Assembly: GCF_963455295.1 (NCBI RefSeq)
Contig: NZ_OY734020.1
Span: 4,278,001-4,342,000, forward strand
DNA: 64,000 nt
Source: Candidatus Thiodiazotropha sp. CDECU1
GTDB taxonomy: Bacteria > Pseudomonadota > Gammaproteobacteria > Chromatiales > Chromatiaceae
Reading direction: 5' to 3'
Made by a program: the position numbers and the translations under genes. Numbering within the stretch: position 1 is the first letter of the stretch; each line of letters begins with the position of its first letter. The notes under the pieces are model-generated. The model was not told the origin of the DNA, did no database searches, and saw nothing but the letters and a program-made list of their open reading frames with translations. This document shows positions 41,396 to 53,945 of the stretch, piece after piece.

Positions 41396-43905
41396 TTTAC
41401 AGCTTCGGTAACCGATAGGATTGGCATCTGTTTCAGACGCCAGATATCCCGATTGTACTCCTCAATTGTGCGGTCAGTGGAGAAACGACCGCTCTTGGCA
41501 CTGTTCAGGATACTCATACGGGTCCACTGCTTCTGATCCTGATAGGCCTTTGCCGCCTGTTCCTGGGCGTCGATGTAACTCCGGAAATCGGCGGCCGTCA
41601 TCCAGGCGTCGTATGGATTGCGGATCGACTCGATAACGGGATCGAAAATACCGGGTTCGAACTGGTTGAAGTAACCACTCTCCAGCAACTGCATGACCCG
41701 TTTTAGATCCTTGTCCTGATCGATAATCCGGTTGGGCATATAGTGGTGGCGCAACTCCTCCACCTCTTTGCTGGCAAGACCGAACAGAAAGAAGTTGGAT
41801 TCACCGACCTCCTCCAGGATCTCTATATTGGCGCCATCCAGGGTACCGATGGTGACCGCACCGTTCATCATGAATTTCATATTCCCGGTGCCAGATGCCT
41901 CCTTGCCCGCGGTGGAGACCTGCTCCGACAAGTCGGTTCCCGGGGCAATCACCTCCATCGCCGATACCCGGTAGTTGGGTATAAAAGCGACCTTCAGCAG
42001 ATCACCCACCTGAGTATCATTGTTCACCACCCTGGCAACACTGTTAACCAGTTTGATAGTGAGCTTGGCCATTTGATAGCCAGGTGCTGCCTTGCCACCA
42101 ATCAGCACACATCGCTTAGTCCAGTTCTTTGTGTCTCCGGCCTTGATGCGATTGTAGAGGTGGATGACATGGAGGATATTCAACAATTGACGTTTATACT
42201 CATGGATCCGTTTCACCTGCACATCGAACATGGCATCGGTGTCGAACCCCACATTGCAATCAACCTTGACCAAGTCCGCCAGGCGCTGTTTGTTGTCCCG
42301 TTTGACCTGCTGCCATTTGCCTTGGAATGAGGCGTCCTCAGCATAGGCGTGCAACTTCTCCAGTGCCGGAAGATCGGATATCCAACCATTCCCCACAGTC
42401 TCATCAAGCAGTCTGCGCAGTCCCGGGTTGCATGCGGCGAGCCAGCGCCTCGGCGTGACACCATTGGTTTTATTGTTGAAACGCTGTGGCCAGAAGTCGT
42501 TGAAATCCTGGAACAGCCCTTGTTTCAGTAACTTGGTATGCAGGGCTGCAACCCCATTGACAGAGAAACTGCCAACGATGGCCAGATAGGCCATTCGCAC
42601 CATCGGAGATTCACCCTCTTCGATAATCGACATCCGCCGCAAACGGTCGGTATCCCCAGGCCATCGCAATGCAACCTGACTGAGGAAGCGCGCATTGATC
42701 TCGTAGATGATCTCCAACAGCCTCGGCAACAGGCACTCAAACAGTGTTACCGGCCAGCGTTCAAGTGCCTCGGGCAGTAGCGTATGATTGGTATAGGCCA
42801 TGGTCTTGCCGGTAATATCCCAGGCCTGGTCCCAACTCAGTCCATGCTCATCCATCAATTGACGCATCAGTTCCGCCACTGAGATGCTGGGATGGGTATC
42901 GTTTAGCTGAAAGCAGTTCTTGTCAGCGAAGTCATGGAAGCTACTATGGTTCTCAGTCCACTCCCTGATCACATCCTTGAGACTTGCGGAGGCAAGAAAG
43001 TACTGCTGGCGTAGCCTCAACTCCTTGCCATTTTCACTGGCGTCGTTCGGGTAGAGCACCATGGTGATATGCTCTGCATTGTTCTTCGCCTCAACCGACT
43101 CGGTATAACTGCCGGCGTTGAACTCTTCCAGATTGAATTCGTCTGTCGCCGCCGACTTCCACAAGCGCAGGGTGTTAACCGTACCGTTGCGGTAACCCGG
43201 CACCGGCAGATCGTAGGGCACAGCCAGTACGTCCTGGGTATCGACCCAGCGTACAGAACCATTGATATGCTCGGTGTGACCGCAGAACTTGATGCGTTGG
43301 GTATACTCAGGACGCTCAAGTTCCCAGGGATTGCCGTCCCGTAACCAATGGTCGGGATCCTCGATCTGAAAACCGTTGGCGATATGCTGACGGAACATGC
43401 CATATTCATAACGCAATCCATAACCCCTGACCGGGAGTTCCAGGGTAGCGCAACTATCGAGAAAACAGGCTGCCAGACGTCCCAGGCCACCATTGCCAAG
43501 CCCGGCGTCGGGCTCGCTTTCACGAATGTCATCCAGATTGATACCCAACTCGATAAAGGCCTGGCTGACCTGTTCACTCACATCAAGATTGAGGATGGCG
43601 TTGCTCAGGGTACGCCCCATGAGAAATTCCAGCGAAAGGTAGAATGTCCGCTTGCAATCCTCTTCCTCGTAGGTGGAACGGGTGTTTTTCCAGCGCTCGA
43701 TCAAGCGGTCCCGGACCGCTAAGGCGAGAGCCTTATAGGGATAGTGACTGGAAGTACAGTGATCGTCCCGACCCAGGGTATGGGCGAAATAGCGGCGAAA
43801 ATCGAATCCGATGGCCTCCGCATCCATGCCCAGTGGAGGCAGCGGGGCCAAAGGGTTGCATGCCTGCTTCATCGGCTTGGCAACGGGGGTCTCTCTATTT
43901 GGCAT
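41392..43905 (-). CDS. glgP: Glycogen/starch/alpha-glucan phosphorylase
   Basis: An 837-residue GT35 enzyme with LEFLMGRTLSNAILNL, LGNGGLGRLAACFLDS, HKNLLN-type LQLNDTHPS and the PLP lysine in KEASGTGNMKFMMNG. It releases glucose-1-phosphate from glycogen. The start at 43905 (MPNRETPVAKPMKQACNP) has GGAGAG upstream; an upstream ATG in frame is less likely. It is followed by ycgL with a four-base overlap. No other glycogen gene is in the window. Confidence 0.93.
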   Translation of the reverse strand: MPNRETPVAKPMKQACNPLAPLPPLGMDAEAIGFDFRRYFAHTLGRDDHCTSSHYPYKALALAVRDRLIERWKNTRSTYEEEDCKRTFYLSLEFLMGRTLSNAILNLDVSEQVSQAFIELGINLDDIRESEPDAGLGNGGLGRLAACFLDSCATLELPVRGYGLRYEYGMFRQHIANGFQIEDPDHWLRDGNPWELERPEYTQRIKFCGHTEHINGSVRWVDTQDVLAVPYDLPVPGYRNGTVNTLRLWKSAATDEFNLEEFNAGSYTESVEAKNNAEHITMVLYPNDASENGKELRLRQQYFLASASLKDVIREWTENHSSFHDFADKNCFQLNDTHPSISVAELMRQLMDEHGLSWDQAWDITGKTMAYTNHTLLPEALERWPVTLFECLLPRLLEIIYEINARFLSQVALRWPGDTDRLRRMSIIEEGESPMVRMAYLAIVGSFSVNGVAALHTKLLKQGLFQDFNDFWPQRFNNKTNGVTPRRWLAACNPGLRRLLDETVGNGWISDLPALEKLHAYAEDASFQGKWQQVKRDNKQRLADLVKVDCNVGFDTDAMFDVQVKRIHEYKRQLLNILHVIHLYNRIKAGDTKNWTKRCVLIGGKAAPGYQMAKLTIKLVNSVARVVNNDTQVGDLLKVAFIPNYRVSAMEVIAPGTDLSEQVSTAGKEASGTGNMKFMMNGAVTIGTLDGANIEILEEVGESNFFLFGLASKEVEELRHHYMPNRIIDQDKDLKRVMQLLESGYFNQFEPGIFDPVIESIRNPYDAWMTAADFRSYIDAQEQAAKAYQDQKQWTRMSILNSAKSGRFSTDRTIEEYNRDIWRLKQMPILSVTEAVK

Positions 43906-43968
43906 CGTACTCTCCACATTGACACAAAAGCCGCTGGGATCCATACCCACCGGGTCTCAGGTTGACAG

Positions 43969-45420
43969 TTACCAGCGAGGCAGATCGGTCGTTCCCATGA
44001 GATATTCATCCACCGCGCGCGCAGCCTGGCGTCCTTCGCGGATTGCCCAAACCACCAGGGATTGACCACGCCGCATGTCGCCAGCGGCATACACACCGTC
44101 GATGGAGGTTTTATAGGCGCTTCCTCCGTCGGTCGATGCCTTGACGTTACCGCGACCATCGAGTTCTACACCCAGTTCTTCGAGCATGCCTTCATGAACC
44201 GGGTGGACAAAGCCCATTGCGAGGGTCACCAGGTCTGCCTTGATCTCGAATTCAGAATCGGCGACTTCGCTCATTTTCCAGGCGCCGCTCTCATCCTTCT
44301 CCCACTCGACCTTGATACATCGCACACCCGCAAGGTTGCCTTCACCGTCATCCAGGAAGGCCTTGGTAGCGATCTGCCACATGCGCTCGCACCCCTCCTC
44401 CTGAGAGCTTGAGGTACGCATCTTGTTTGGCCAATCCGGCCAGGTGGTACCCTTATGCTCCTTTTCAGGGGGTTTCGGCAGGATCTCCAACTGGGTGACG
44501 GAGGCCGCCCCATGTCGGTTCGAGGTACCGATACAGTCAGATCCCGTGTCACCACCACCGATGACAACCACATGCTTGCCTTCAGCAGAGATAAAGTTGT
44601 CCACCTTGTCGCCCTGAACCCGGTGGCTGTTGCTGCGCAGGAAGTCCATGGCGAAATGGACACCGTTCAACTCACGCCCGGGGATCGGCAGGTCACGGGG
44701 TTTTTCCGAGCCACCGGTCAATAGGATCGCATCAAAATCATCCATCAACTGTTTACCGGGTATATCGACACCGATATGGATACTTGTCTTGAACTCGACC
44801 CCCTCGGTGCGCATCTGGGCCATGCGACGATCGATCACTTTCTTATCCAGTTTGAAGTCGGGGATGCCATAGCGCAACAGACCGCCGATACGGTTCTGCT
44901 TTTCATACAACACCACTGCGTGCCCCGCCCTGGCGAGTTGTTGCGCGGCTGCCATGCCCGCCGGTCCTGAACCTACAACCGCGATCCGTTTACCACTCTT
45001 ATGATCGGCAATCTGGGGTTTCACCCAACCCTCGCTCCAGGCCTTTTCGATAATACTGTACTCTATGGTCTTGATGGTAACCGGCTCATCATCCAGATTC
45101 AGGGTGCAGGCCGCCTCGCAGGGTGCAGGACAGATGCGTCCGGTGAATTCAGGAAAGTTATTGGTACTGTGCAGCACATCGATCGCCGCACGCCAATCAC
45201 CCCGGTAAACCAGGTCGTTCCAATCCGGAATAATATTATTTACCGGACATCCGTTGTGACAGAAGGGAATGCCACAGTCCATGCAACGTGCGCCCTGCTG
45301 ACTGACATTCTCCTCGCTCATGGGTATCACGAATTCGTTGTAGTGGATGATACGATCCGCCACAGGCGCATAGGTCCTGTCCTGCCGAGCAATCTCTTTA
45401 AATCCTGTTGGCTTACCCAT
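43969..45420 (-). CDS. gltD: Glutamate synthase small subunit (NADPH, GltD)
   Basis: A 483-residue flavoprotein. The N-terminal ferredoxin-like region with cysteines [17 protein letters not shown] and [10 protein letters not shown] binds [4Fe-4S] clusters. FAD- and NADPH-binding GxGxxG motifs follow ([13 protein letters not shown] and [11 protein letters not shown]). The C-terminus has [18 protein letters not shown]. It delivers electrons to GltB and starts three bases after the gltB stop. Confidence 0.96.
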   Translation of the reverse strand: MGKPTGFKEIARQDRTYAPVADRIIHYNEFVIPMSEENVSQQGARCMDCGIPFCHNGCPVNNIIPDWNDLVYRGDWRAAIDVLHSTNNFPEFTGRICPAPCEAACTLNLDDEPVTIKTIEYSIIEKAWSEGWVKPQIADHKSGKRIAVVGSGPAGMAAAQQLARAGHAVVLYEKQNRIGGLLRYGIPDFKLDKKVIDRRMAQMRTEGVEFKTSIHIGVDIPGKQLMDDFDAILLTGGSEKPRDLPIPGRELNGVHFAMDFLRSNSHRVQGDKVDNFISAEGKHVVVIGGGDTGSDCIGTSNRHGAASVTQLEILPKPPEKEHKGTTWPDWPNKMRTSSSQEEGCERMWQIATKAFLDDGEGNLAGVRCIKVEWEKDESGAWKMSEVADSEFEIKADLVTLAMGFVHPVHEGMLEELGVELDGRGNVKASTDGGSAYKTSIDGVYAAGDMRRGQSLVVWAIREGRQAARAVDEYLMGTTDLPRW

Positions 45421-45423
45421 CTT

Positions 45424-48400
45424 TTAGTAGCTCCCCTGACTGGCTGCCGAATCAGCGCGTTGCGCCTGCATCTCTTTCAACGCACGTCGATACTCAACCG
45501 GCATAACCTTGACAAACTTTGGCAGCGTACTCTCCCAGTTATTGAGAATCCGCTTTGCGACCTCCGAATTGGTGTAGTGTAGATGACGCTCTATCAGCTG
45601 TTTCAAACGCAGGGCATCGAAACGCGTCATATCGCGGCTAAGATCCACCAGACCGTGGCTCTCGAGATCTCCACCTTGATGATCCAGGGCTTCGAGGGCA
45701 TCGTCCTCCTCCTCGATCGGCTCCAACTCAACCTGTGCCAGGTTGCAGCGTTCGCTGAAGTCACCGGCCTCGTCCAAAACATAGGCGATACCGCCGGACA
45801 TTCCCGCGGCGAAGTTACGTCCGGTAGGACCGAGACAGACCACTACCCCACCGGTCATATATTCACAACCGTGATCACCGACCCCTTCAACGACCGCGGT
45901 GACACCCGAGTTGCGCACACAGAAACGCTCCCCGCCGACACCTCGGAAATAACATTCACCACTGATGGCACCATACAGCACCGTATTACCGACAATGATG
46001 TTCTCTTCCGCCTTGCCGATGCCGGCATTTTCCGGCGGATAGATCACCAGGCGCCCACCCGAGAGGCCCTTGCCTACATAGTCGTTGCCTTCACCGGCCA
46101 GCTCAATGGTCACACCCTTGGCCACCCAGGCGCCAAAGGATTGTCCAGCGGTGCCGCTGACTTTGATGTAGATCGTATCGTCCGGCAATCCCGCATAGCC
46201 ATACTTCTCTGCCACTCGCCCAGACAACATGGTGCCGAAGGTACGATTGTAGTTGTGGATATCGATAGCGATCTTCACCGCCTCGCCCTTTTCGAGGGCG
46301 GGTTGGGCACGCTTGATCAGCTCCAGATCCATCGCCCTATCGAGTCCGTGATCCTGGGTTTCGCGGTTGTAGAGGGCCACATCCGGCGCTGCCTCCGGCT
46401 TGCTCAACAGACGGCTGTAGTCGAGCCCCTTCGCCTTCCAGTGCTTGATCGCTTGACGCATATCGAGTCGGTCGCTTTGACCAACCATTTCATTCCAGGT
46501 CCTGAAACCGAGCTCCGCCATCAACCTGCGTGCCTCTTCGGCGACGAAGAAGAAGTAGTTGATGACGTGTTCAGGCTCCCCGGTGAAGCGTTTGCGCAAC
46601 TCCGCATCCTGGGTGGCAATGCCCACCGGGCAGGTATTGAGATGGCACTTGCGCATCATCAGACACCCCTCGGCAATCAATGGCGCGGTGGCGAAACCGA
46701 TCTCATCGGCCCCGAGCAGGGCAGCCACAACCACATCCCGTCCGGTTCTCATACCCCCATCCGCCTGGACCGCGATACGCCCGCGCAACTTGTTCAGCAC
46801 CAGGGTCTGATGGGTCTCCGCCAAGCCAATCTCCCAGGGTGAACCGGCATGCTTGATAGAGGTCAGGGGGCTGGCACCGGTGCCGCCGTCATAACCCGAA
46901 ATCGTCACATGATCCGCATGGGCCTTGGATACGCCTGCGGCGACGGTTCCGACACCCACCTCCGACACCAGCTTCACCGAGATGCGGGCATTGGGATTGA
47001 CGTTTTTCAGATCGTGGATCAGCTGCGCCAGGTCCTCAATCGAGTAGATATCATGGTGTGGTGGCGGTGAGATCAGACCCACCCCAGGGGTGGAGTGGCG
47101 CACCCGGGCAATCTGCTGATTGACCTTGTGGCCTGGCAACTGGCCACCCTCACCGGGCTTGGCGCCCTGGGCCATCTTGATCTGGATATCATCCGCGTTG
47201 ACCAGATACTCGGTGGTAACGCCGAAACGCCCGGAAGCGACCTGTTTGATAGCTGACCGCTCCGGATTCCTGCTTCCGTCCTCGAGGGGATTGAAGCGTT
47301 CCGGCTCCTCGCCTCCCTCACCGGTATTGGATTTACCCCCGATGGCGTTCATCGCCTTGGCCAGGGTCGAATGGGCCTCATAGGATATTGAACCGAATGA
47401 CATGGCACCGGTGGCGAATCGCTTGACGATCTCACTGGCCGGCTCCACCTCCTCCAGTGGCAAGGGCTGCTCGGCACGCTTGAACTCGAACAGTCCTCGC
47501 AAGGTCAATAGAATCTCGTTTTGGGAATTGATGGCATCGGCGAAGGACTGATAGGTGTCCCAGTCGTTACTGCGCACGGCATGCTGCATCCTGGCGATGG
47601 TCTCCGGGGTCCAGTTATGATCTTCGCCACGCAGTCTGTAGGCATAGTCGCCACCCACGTCGAGATGCTTTTTATAGATCTGCTGATCACCATAGGCCTT
47701 GTCATGCCATTTAACCGCCTCGGCGGCGATCTCATTCAGACCCGCACCCTCGATGGTGGTGGTGGTACCGGTAAAGAAGGCATCGATAAAGCCGCTGGAG
47801 AGACCCACCGCATCGAATATCTGGGCACCGCAATAGGATTGATAAGTGGAAATGCCCATCTTGGACATGACCTTTTTCAGGCCCTTACCCACCGCCTTGA
47901 TATAGCGTCTCTGGGCCTCGGCAAATGCCAGCGGCTCGCTCAGAGAGGGCAGCAACGCCTGAATGGTATCGAAGGCCAGATAGGGGTTGACCGCCTCTGC
48001 GCCATAACCTGCAAGGGTAGCGAAGTGGTGCACTTCCAAGGCCGAACCTGTCTCAAGCACCAGTCCCGATTCGGTACGCAGACCCTTGCGTATCAAGTGA
48101 TGATGTACCGCCGAAGTGGCGAGTAAAGCGGGGATGGCGATATTATCCGCATCCACCCGACGATCGGAGAGAATCAGGATATTGAAACCCTCGCGCACCC
48201 TCTGCTCGGCCTGCTCACACAGCTTGGTGAGAGCGGCTTGCATCCCTTCGGCACCGCTCATGGAGGGATAGACCATAGCCAGGGTCTTGGTTCTGAACGC
48301 ACCCCCGGTGTTGTCTTCAATATGGCGAATACGCTCCAGATCCTCATTCGTCAGTACCGGCTGTGAGACCTCCAGGCGCATATGATCCCCGGCATCCGCC

Positions 48401-50061
48401 ATATTCAGCAGATTTGGCCTGGGACCTATCAGACTGACCAGAGACATAACCAGCTCTTCCCGAATCGGGTCGATAGGTGGATTGGTCACCTGGGCAAAAT
48501 TCTGTTTGAAGTAGGTAGACAGGTGCTTGGCCCGCAGGGAGAGTACAGAGGGTGGATTGTCCGCACCCATGGAACCGGTAGCCTCCTGCCCCGTCAGCAC
48601 CATCGGTGTCAGCAGGAACTTAATATCCTCCTGGCTGTAACCGAAGGCCTGTTGCGCATCCAGCAGATTATCATCATCCGGCGCCATCGGGGCCACATCC
48701 GAAGGCAGTGAATCGAGATGGATCTGGGTCTGATCCAGCCAATCCTGATAGGGCTTCGCGACAGCGAGCTCGGCCTTGATTTCGGCATCATCGATGATAC
48801 GCCCCTGATCCAGGTCGATGAGAAACATCTTGCCGGGCTGCAGACGCCATTTTTTTACGATCTTCTCTTCGGGTATGTCCAGCACACCCATCTCGGAGGC
48901 CATCACCACCAGGTCGTCATCGGTAATAAGGTAACGGGCGGGACGCAGACCATTGCGATCCAGGGTCGCACCGATCTGGCGACCATCGGTAAATGCAACC
49001 GCGGCCGGGCCATCCCAGGGCTCCATCAGCGCGGCATGGAACTCATAAAAGGCACGCCGCTGGTCATCCATCAACTTGTTGCCACCCCAGGCCTCGGGGA
49101 TCAGCATCATCATCGCATGGGCCAGGGAGTAACCACCGGCAACCAGTAACTCCAGCGCATTGTCAAAACAGGCCGAGTCTGATTGACCTTCGGGAATCAA
49201 CGGCCAGATCTTCTCCAGATCCTCACCCAAAACCTCGGAAGCCATGGAGTTCTTGCGCGCGCGCATCCAGTTGACATTGCCGCGCAGGGTGTTGATCTCC
49301 CCATTGTGGGCGATCATGCGGAATGGGTGGGCAAGGTCCCAGGTCGGAAAGGTGTTGGTGGAAAAACGCTGATGCACAAGGGCCAGGGCCGATTGCATGC
49401 GTTCATCCTGCAGATCCAGGTAGTACTCACCTACCTGATTCGCCAGCAGCATCCCTTTATAGACCAGGGTCCTGGATGAAAATGAGGTAAAGTAGAAATC
49501 ACTCCCCCCCTCCAGTTCAGCCTTGCTGATACGATTCTCGATCTGTTTACGGATTACAAACAGTTTGCGTTCGAAGGCGTCCTGATCCTTGCAGTTATCA
49601 CCTCGGGCGACAAACACCTGGCGCACCTGGGGTTCAGTGGGAATGACACTTTCGCCCAACCCGCTGTTTATCACCGGGACATCGCGCCAGCCAATCAGCT
49701 TTTGCGCCTCGCCAGCGATAAGAGACTCAATCGTCTCTTCACACTCGGCACGGCTTGCTGAGTTTTGCGGCAGAAAAACCATGCCAATGGCATAGTCACC
49801 CTCCGCCGGCAATTCGAAATCGACCACACCCCGAAAAAAGGCATCCGGAATCTGCAGCAAGATACCTGCCCCGTCACCGGCCTTTGGATCGGCACCAACC
49901 GCCCCACGGTGAGTCAGGCGATCCAGTATTTCCAGACCCTGGCGTACTGTATCGTGGCTCTTCACACCTTTGATATTGGCAACAAAACCAACACCACAGG
50001 CATCATGTTCATTAGCGGGATCATAAAGACCCTGTTTCGGTGGTAAAGCACCTTGGCTCAT
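45424..50061 (-). CDS. gltB: Glutamate synthase large subunit (GltB)
   Basis: A 1545-residue enzyme: N-terminal glutamine amidotransferase domain with the processed cysteine C22 ([10 protein letters not shown]), central domain, FMN-binding synthase domain with a [3Fe-4S] site ([13 protein letters not shown]) and the C-terminal beta-helix with GGRLVIYPP. With GltD it makes two glutamates from glutamine and 2-oxoglutarate. The start at 50061 follows TGAGG and is supported by the length before the cysteine; an upstream ATG (50082) is less likely. Confidence 0.96.
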   Translation of the reverse strand: MSQGALPPKQGLYDPANEHDACGVGFVANIKGVKSHDTVRQGLEILDRLTHRGAVGADPKAGDGAGILLQIPDAFFRGVVDFELPAEGDYAIGMVFLPQNSASRAECEETIESLIAGEAQKLIGWRDVPVINSGLGESVIPTEPQVRQVFVARGDNCKDQDAFERKLFVIRKQIENRISKAELEGGSDFYFTSFSSRTLVYKGMLLANQVGEYYLDLQDERMQSALALVHQRFSTNTFPTWDLAHPFRMIAHNGEINTLRGNVNWMRARKNSMASEVLGEDLEKIWPLIPEGQSDSACFDNALELLVAGGYSLAHAMMMLIPEAWGGNKLMDDQRRAFYEFHAALMEPWDGPAAVAFTDGRQIGATLDRNGLRPARYLITDDDLVVMASEMGVLDIPEEKIVKKWRLQPGKMFLIDLDQGRIIDDAEIKAELAVAKPYQDWLDQTQIHLDSLPSDVAPMAPDDDNLLDAQQAFGYSQEDIKFLLTPMVLTGQEATGSMGADNPPSVLSLRAKHLSTYFKQNFAQVTNPPIDPIREELVMSLVSLIGPRPNLLNMADAGDHMRLEVSQPVLTNEDLERIRHIEDNTGGAFRTKTLAMVYPSMSGAEGMQAALTKLCEQAEQRVREGFNILILSDRRVDADNIAIPALLATSAVHHHLIRKGLRTESGLVLETGSALEVHHFATLAGYGAEAVNPYLAFDTIQALLPSLSEPLAFAEAQRRYIKAVGKGLKKVMSKMGISTYQSYCGAQIFDAVGLSSGFIDAFFTGTTTTIEGAGLNEIAAEAVKWHDKAYGDQQIYKKHLDVGGDYAYRLRGEDHNWTPETIARMQHAVRSNDWDTYQSFADAINSQNEILLTLRGLFEFKRAEQPLPLEEVEPASEIVKRFATGAMSFGSISYEAHSTLAKAMNAIGGKSNTGEGGEEPERFNPLEDGSRNPERSAIKQVASGRFGVTTEYLVNADDIQIKMAQGAKPGEGGQLPGHKVNQQIARVRHSTPGVGLISPPPHHDIYSIEDLAQLIHDLKNVNPNARISVKLVSEVGVGTVAAGVSKAHADHVTISGYDGGTGASPLTSIKHAGSPWEIGLAETHQTLVLNKLRGRIAVQADGGMRTGRDVVVAALLGADEIGFATAPLIAEGCLMMRKCHLNTCPVGIATQDAELRKRFTGEPEHVINYFFFVAEEARRLMAELGFRTWNEMVGQSDRLDMRQAIKHWKAKGLDYSRLLSKPEAAPDVALYNRETQDHGLDRAMDLELIKRAQPALEKGEAVKIAIDIHNYNRTFGTMLSGRVAEKYGYAGLPDDTIYIKVSGTAGQSFGAWVAKGVTIELAGEGNDYVGKGLSGGRLVIYPPENAGIGKAEENIIVGNTVLYGAISGECYFRGVGGERFCVRNSGVTAVVEGVGDHGCEYMTGGVVVCLGPTGRNFAAGMSGGIAYVLDEAGDFSERCNLAQVELEPIEEEDDALEALDHQGGDLESHGLVDLSRDMTRFDALRLKQLIERHLHYTNSEVAKRILNNWESTLPKFVKVMPVEYRRALKEMQAQRADSAASQGSY

Positions 50062-50487
50062 TACGCAAACCTCATTTTGCACGCCCCAGTTTGGTCAATA
50101 CCGCACCGAGGGTTATGCAATAACCTGATACAAGGAGTACACAGCGACCCGTCAGGTCACTGGCTTACATCAAGCGGCCTGCCGGTCATGGACCCCCACC
50201 ACAATGTGCGTGGAGTAATCGCGGCAGAAGCGCTCGAAGACACAGAACATCGTAGGATACTTGAGAATCACCTCTCAAGCTAGTTTTGAAACGGATAACA
50301 GCAACATGGAAGTGGATCCCGGCAGGGGACTTTGCGCCTACCTGAGCAACCTCCAAGACCCGAAGGATATTACAATTAATATCAATTACTTATCGCACAA
50401 CCATAAGGGCTTGGCATATCCCTTGGCGTCACATCAGATACGACTGAAACAGCTCAATCCCGAAAAATATGACTTAAATTCATATAA
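50062..50487. other. Intergenic region upstream of gltB
   Basis: About 425 bases between the gltB start and the damX-like stop on the same strand. It must hold the gltB promoter and leader, which I cannot pin down. No RNA gene, hairpin terminator or convincing short gene is seen; the stretch at 50370-50400 is AT-rich (ATTACAATTAATATCAATTA). Confidence 0.5.
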
Positions 50488-52173
50488 TCACTGGGCTATT
50501 GACTGCTGAAGTGAGGAGAAGGTACGCGCCCATACGCCTGTCTTCTGCACCTTTGCCGGGAGGGCCGATGCGGCTTGCAGCGCACTCTCTCGATCAGGGA
50601 AATCGCCCCACAATAGTGCATACCAGGGCTTGCCCTTCCTGGTCGTTTTCAGGGTATGGGTTTCAGCAGCAAGACCGTTCTTCTCGATATAACGTTTCAA
50701 TGAATCCAGGTTTTCAACCGCTATTAACTGCAGGGTATAACCACTTGGTGAGCGCGACTTTACCCAGGCTGTTGCAGCATCCTCGATAGCCGGCTTCACC
50801 GGAGTTGCTCGGTCTGCAGTCTCGACAACCGAAGCGGGTTGCGGAATTTCTTGTTCCGCTTGGGCTGCATCGACGCGGTCTGCCATGGAATTCTCGGAAA
50901 CCGATCCGGTTTCTGCTTCATCTGCAGGCTGACTGTTCACCAATTCAGGCTGTTTCACCAGGCCCGCATCAGCAACGTCAGCCTGATCCACATCGGTTGC
51001 CAGCTCAGCTACAGCGGAGGTTTCTACTGATTGTTGCGCCTTATCCCCCCCATCCCTGCTTCCCAATGCGGCGCTATCCTCCGGCACCTGCGCAGAGGCA
51101 GGTGAGGCCTCGACCTCATCTTGCACATGGGTAACAACATCAAGCTCGGCGGTCTGAGTCGATTCCTGAATTGAATCGGCTGGTTTTTCGGGTATCTCAG
51201 GCTTTGCCACCAAACCCGCCTCGACACCACTCTCCGCCAGCAGTGGAGGCGTCGCGCCTACCTGAGGCGTACCCGTGATTGGCGCCTCAGATTGAGTATG
51301 GGATGCGGGAGCCGGCAGTGGATCGATGGTGCTTTCGACCTGCCTGTCAGGCATTGTGACCGGCTCGGGCTCAAACAGTGAGGAGATCAACCACATCAAC
51401 AGCAACACAACTACCAATAGGGGCAGGCCACCGATAAGCAACTGCTTTCTATAGCCGCTCAGAAATGAGCTCTGATTCATGTCATTGCCATTCTCACCCA
51501 CCGCATTGAGGATTGCCGATGCCAACAGGCCAGGATTACCTTTCGTCTCCCGGTAGATTCGGCTCAGCTTGACCTCATCCAAGGCGAGATTCTCAGATAA
51601 TCCTTCACTCTTAAGCAGGAACAGCATATAGGCTGCCGCCTCTTGGCGTGTCATCAGAGGCAGGTCGATAACCTGTATCGCCTGGGGCGACATTACCTGG
51701 AGTTGGGGGGTCGAGAGCAGCAGATCGATCTGTTCGTCAGCAAATAACACAATACTGACCAGGCGCACGCCATCCAGTTGCCTTTCGAAAAGTCGCAGCA
51801 GTGTGATAAGGCTCGTGGGTGGTAGCATCTGTGCATCATCAACAAGCATTACCGGTATTCGACCCCGTTTACGTAATACTTCGAATCTATCCACTAAACG
51901 CTGCAGCAGTTCGCCGGCGATATCCGGCAATCCACAACAACGAGCGATGGTTGCCAGCAAGCGTTCTGGCTGCATGGTGGGATCGGCATCAAAATGGCAA
52001 ACTGACCAGTTCTCCGGCGCCAGCTGCTGGAGTCTCGTCGCAAGTAGTGTCTTGCCAATGCCTGATGGGCCTCTGACCAGCGGAACCAGCTCACTGTTCT
52101 CTATCAAATGACGCACCAGGTCAAGACGCGCGCTTACCTCCGATGTGGAAAAAAAATCGTTGGCGTCAGACAT
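50488..52173 (-). CDS. DamX-like AAA ATPase/SPOR-domain cell-division protein
   Basis: A 561-residue protein. Residues 1-250 form an ExeA-type ATPase domain with Walker A GPSGIGKT (about 35-42) and Walker B VMLVDDAQML. One transmembrane helix follows (LLIGGLPLLVVVLLLMWLIS, about 267-286). Then comes a long low-complexity periplasmic linker rich in Ala, Glu, Pro and Ser, and a C-terminal SPOR domain (YTLQLIAVENLDSLKRYIE). SPOR domains bind denuded peptidoglycan at the septum. The start at 52173 has GGGGGAG upstream. Position next to aroB matches damX in enterobacteria. The intact ATPase domain is retained here. Confidence 0.86.
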   Translation of the reverse strand: MSDANDFFSTSEVSARLDLVRHLIENSELVPLVRGPSGIGKTLLATRLQQLAPENWSVCHFDADPTMQPERLLATIARCCGLPDIAGELLQRLVDRFEVLRKRGRIPVMLVDDAQMLPPTSLITLLRLFERQLDGVRLVSIVLFADEQIDLLLSTPQLQVMSPQAIQVIDLPLMTRQEAAAYMLFLLKSEGLSENLALDEVKLSRIYRETKGNPGLLASAILNAVGENGNDMNQSSFLSGYRKQLLIGGLPLLVVVLLLMWLISSLFEPEPVTMPDRQVESTIDPLPAPASHTQSEAPITGTPQVGATPPLLAESGVEAGLVAKPEIPEKPADSIQESTQTAELDVVTHVQDEVEASPASAQVPEDSAALGSRDGGDKAQQSVETSAVAELATDVDQADVADAGLVKQPELVNSQPADEAETGSVSENSMADRVDAAQAEQEIPQPASVVETADRATPVKPAIEDAATAWVKSRSPSGYTLQLIAVENLDSLKRYIEKNGLAAETHTLKTTRKGKPWYALLWGDFPDRESALQAASALPAKVQKTGVWARTFSSLQQSIAQ

Positions 52174-52199
52174 GCATGCACTCCCCCTTGAAGAGGCTA

Positions 52200-53291
52200 T
52201 CAATGACTGTAATGCGACAAGGTTTCATTCAGATTATGCATCCTAAAGTCATCCGTTACCAAAGAACTGCCGATATCTCTCAGGAGCACGAGTCGCAGAC
52301 GGCCGTCCAGTACCTTTTTGTCCACCGCCATCAGGTCAAGAAATCGCTCATTCGAGAGCTCGGCGGGCGGCTCTATTGGCAGTTTCGCTCGCGCCATCAA
52401 CCGATAGATGCGTTCACAGGATTGTTCCGACAACCACCCCTGCCGCCTCGACATATCTGCTGCCATGCACATACCGGTAGCGACCGCCTCTCCATGCAGC
52501 CACTCACCATATCCCATACCCGTTTCAATGGCATGGCCAAAAGTGTGACCTAAATTCAAAAGTGCGCGTTGCCCCGCCTCCTTCTCATCGGCCTCAACCA
52601 CATCGGCCTTACACCGGCAAGATCGTTGAATTGCATAGGCAAGGGCGATCGGATCCCGGGCAAGCAATGCATCCATATTCTCCTCGAGCCAGGCAAAAAA
52701 CCCGGCGTCAACGATCAATCCATATTTGATCACTTCGGCAAGACCTGAGGATAGCTGCCTGTCATCTAAAGTGTTCAGGGTTGAGGTGTCGGCAAGCACC
52801 AGGCGTGGCTGATAGAACGCACCGATCATATTCTTACCCAGAAGGTGGTTAACACCCGTCTTGCCACCGACGGATGAATCGACCTGTGATAGCAGTGTAG
52901 TGGGAACCTGGATAAAATCCACACCCCGCTGATAAGTCGCCGCCGCGAAGCCGGTCATATCGCCAATTACACCGCCTCCGAGGGCAATCAAAGTAGCTTT
53001 TCTGGTAAAACGCCCTTTCAGCAAAGCCGTGTAAACCCGGTTGAGAACCTCGAGTGTTTTATACTCCTCTCCATCAGGCAGAATGCAGGTCTTCACATCG
53101 TAGTCTGAGAGGGCTTCAGTCGTCTTATCCAAATAGAGTGGCGCAATTGTCTCATTGGTGACCACCATAACCTGGTTGCCACTAATAAATTCCCTATAAA
53201 AACTTGCATCGGCATGGATCCCCGCTCCGATATAAATCGGATAGCTCCTTTCCCCCAAATCCACATCCAATTTATTTTCACATGTACTCAA
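52200..53291 (-). CDS. aroB: 3-dehydroquinate synthase
   Basis: A protein of about 363 residues with [18 protein letters not shown] at the N-terminus, the NAD motif [35 protein letters not shown] and the zinc ligands in GHTFGHAIE with the HGEAVA histidine. It converts DAHP to dehydroquinate in the shikimate pathway. No in-frame ATG exists before the conserved region, so translation starts at a non-AUG codon. TTG at 53291 has AGGA eight bases upstream and is my choice; TTG at 53309, or a later GTG or TTG near 53264-53270, is possible. It starts about 20 bases after aroK. Confidence 0.93.
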   Translation of the reverse strand: MSTCENKLDVDLGERSYPIYIGAGIHADASFYREFISGNQVMVVTNETIAPLYLDKTTEALSDYDVKTCILPDGEEYKTLEVLNRVYTALLKGRFTRKATLIALGGGVIGDMTGFAAATYQRGVDFIQVPTTLLSQVDSSVGGKTGVNHLLGKNMIGAFYQPRLVLADTSTLNTLDDRQLSSGLAEVIKYGLIVDAGFFAWLEENMDALLARDPIALAYAIQRSCRCKADVVEADEKEAGQRALLNLGHTFGHAIETGMGYGEWLHGEAVATGMCMAADMSRRQGWLSEQSCERIYRLMARAKLPIEPPAELSNERFLDLMAVDKKVLDGRLRLVLLRDIGSSLVTDDFRMHNLNETLSHYSH

Positions 53292-53313
53292 TTCTTTGAT
53301 CCTACTCAAGATA

Positions 53314-53835
53314 TTATTGCCTCAACTTATCAAGCGACTTGCGAATATCCTGCACTACCGAATGCGTATTTCGCCCTTCAGTGCTCACTACCATATCTGC
53401 CGCCTGTCGGTAGAGGGGATCCCGCACCAACATCAGTTCATTCAACCTGGCCATAGGATCAGGCGTGTTCAGCAAGGGCCTGTTTTTATCTCTGTGGGTA
53501 CGCTCATATTGCTGGCGAACCGAGCAGTACAGATAGATAACCACGCCTCGAGCCGAGAGAAGCCTGCGATTCTCATCCCCCATGATAACACCGCCACCGG
53601 TAGCTAACACGATCCCTTCCCTGGCAGTCAGTTCCTCGATTACAGCACCTTCACGTTGACGAAAACCACTCTCCCCTTCAAATTCAAAAATAGTCGGGAT
53701 ATCGACACCGGTTCTTCGCTGAATCTCATGATCGGAATCGATGAATTCCATATGAAAATACTCAGCAAGCTGCTTGCCTACTGTAGTCTTGCCCGCACCC
53801 ATCGGGCCAATCAAAAAGAGATTCTGTGTACGCAT
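53314..53835 (-). CDS. aroK: Shikimate kinase
   Basis: A 173-residue P-loop kinase with [26 protein letters not shown] (shikimate-binding aspartate), [11 protein letters not shown] and ATGGGVIM, and the lid arginine in DKNRPLL. It phosphorylates shikimate. A terminator at 53946-53977 lies upstream, after pilQ, so aroKB has its own promoter between 53836 and 53945. Confidence 0.95.
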   Translation of the reverse strand: MRTQNLFLIGPMGAGKTTVGKQLAEYFHMEFIDSDHEIQRRTGVDIPTIFEFEGESGFRQREGAVIEELTAREGIVLATGGGVIMGDENRRLLSARGVVIYLYCSVRQQYERTHRDKNRPLLNTPDPMARLNELMLVRDPLYRQAADMVVSTEGRNTHSVVQDIRKSLDKLRQ

Positions 53836-53945
53836 TGATTACTCGGCATGGACTTCACTGTTAAGTACCGAAATGGCTATACCTTTAAAAATTTTTGTCA
53901 TATTTCATTATATTGCGGAGTATCTCAAACAGATAGATTCAGGCC

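Noticed and set aside
45583-46842. 419-codon plus-strand frame
   Set aside because: It is antisense to the gltB synthase domain, with no recognisable family.
50261-50509. 82-codon plus-strand frame upstream of gltB
   Set aside because: It lies in the AT-rich leader region, overlaps the damX-like gene end and lacks support.
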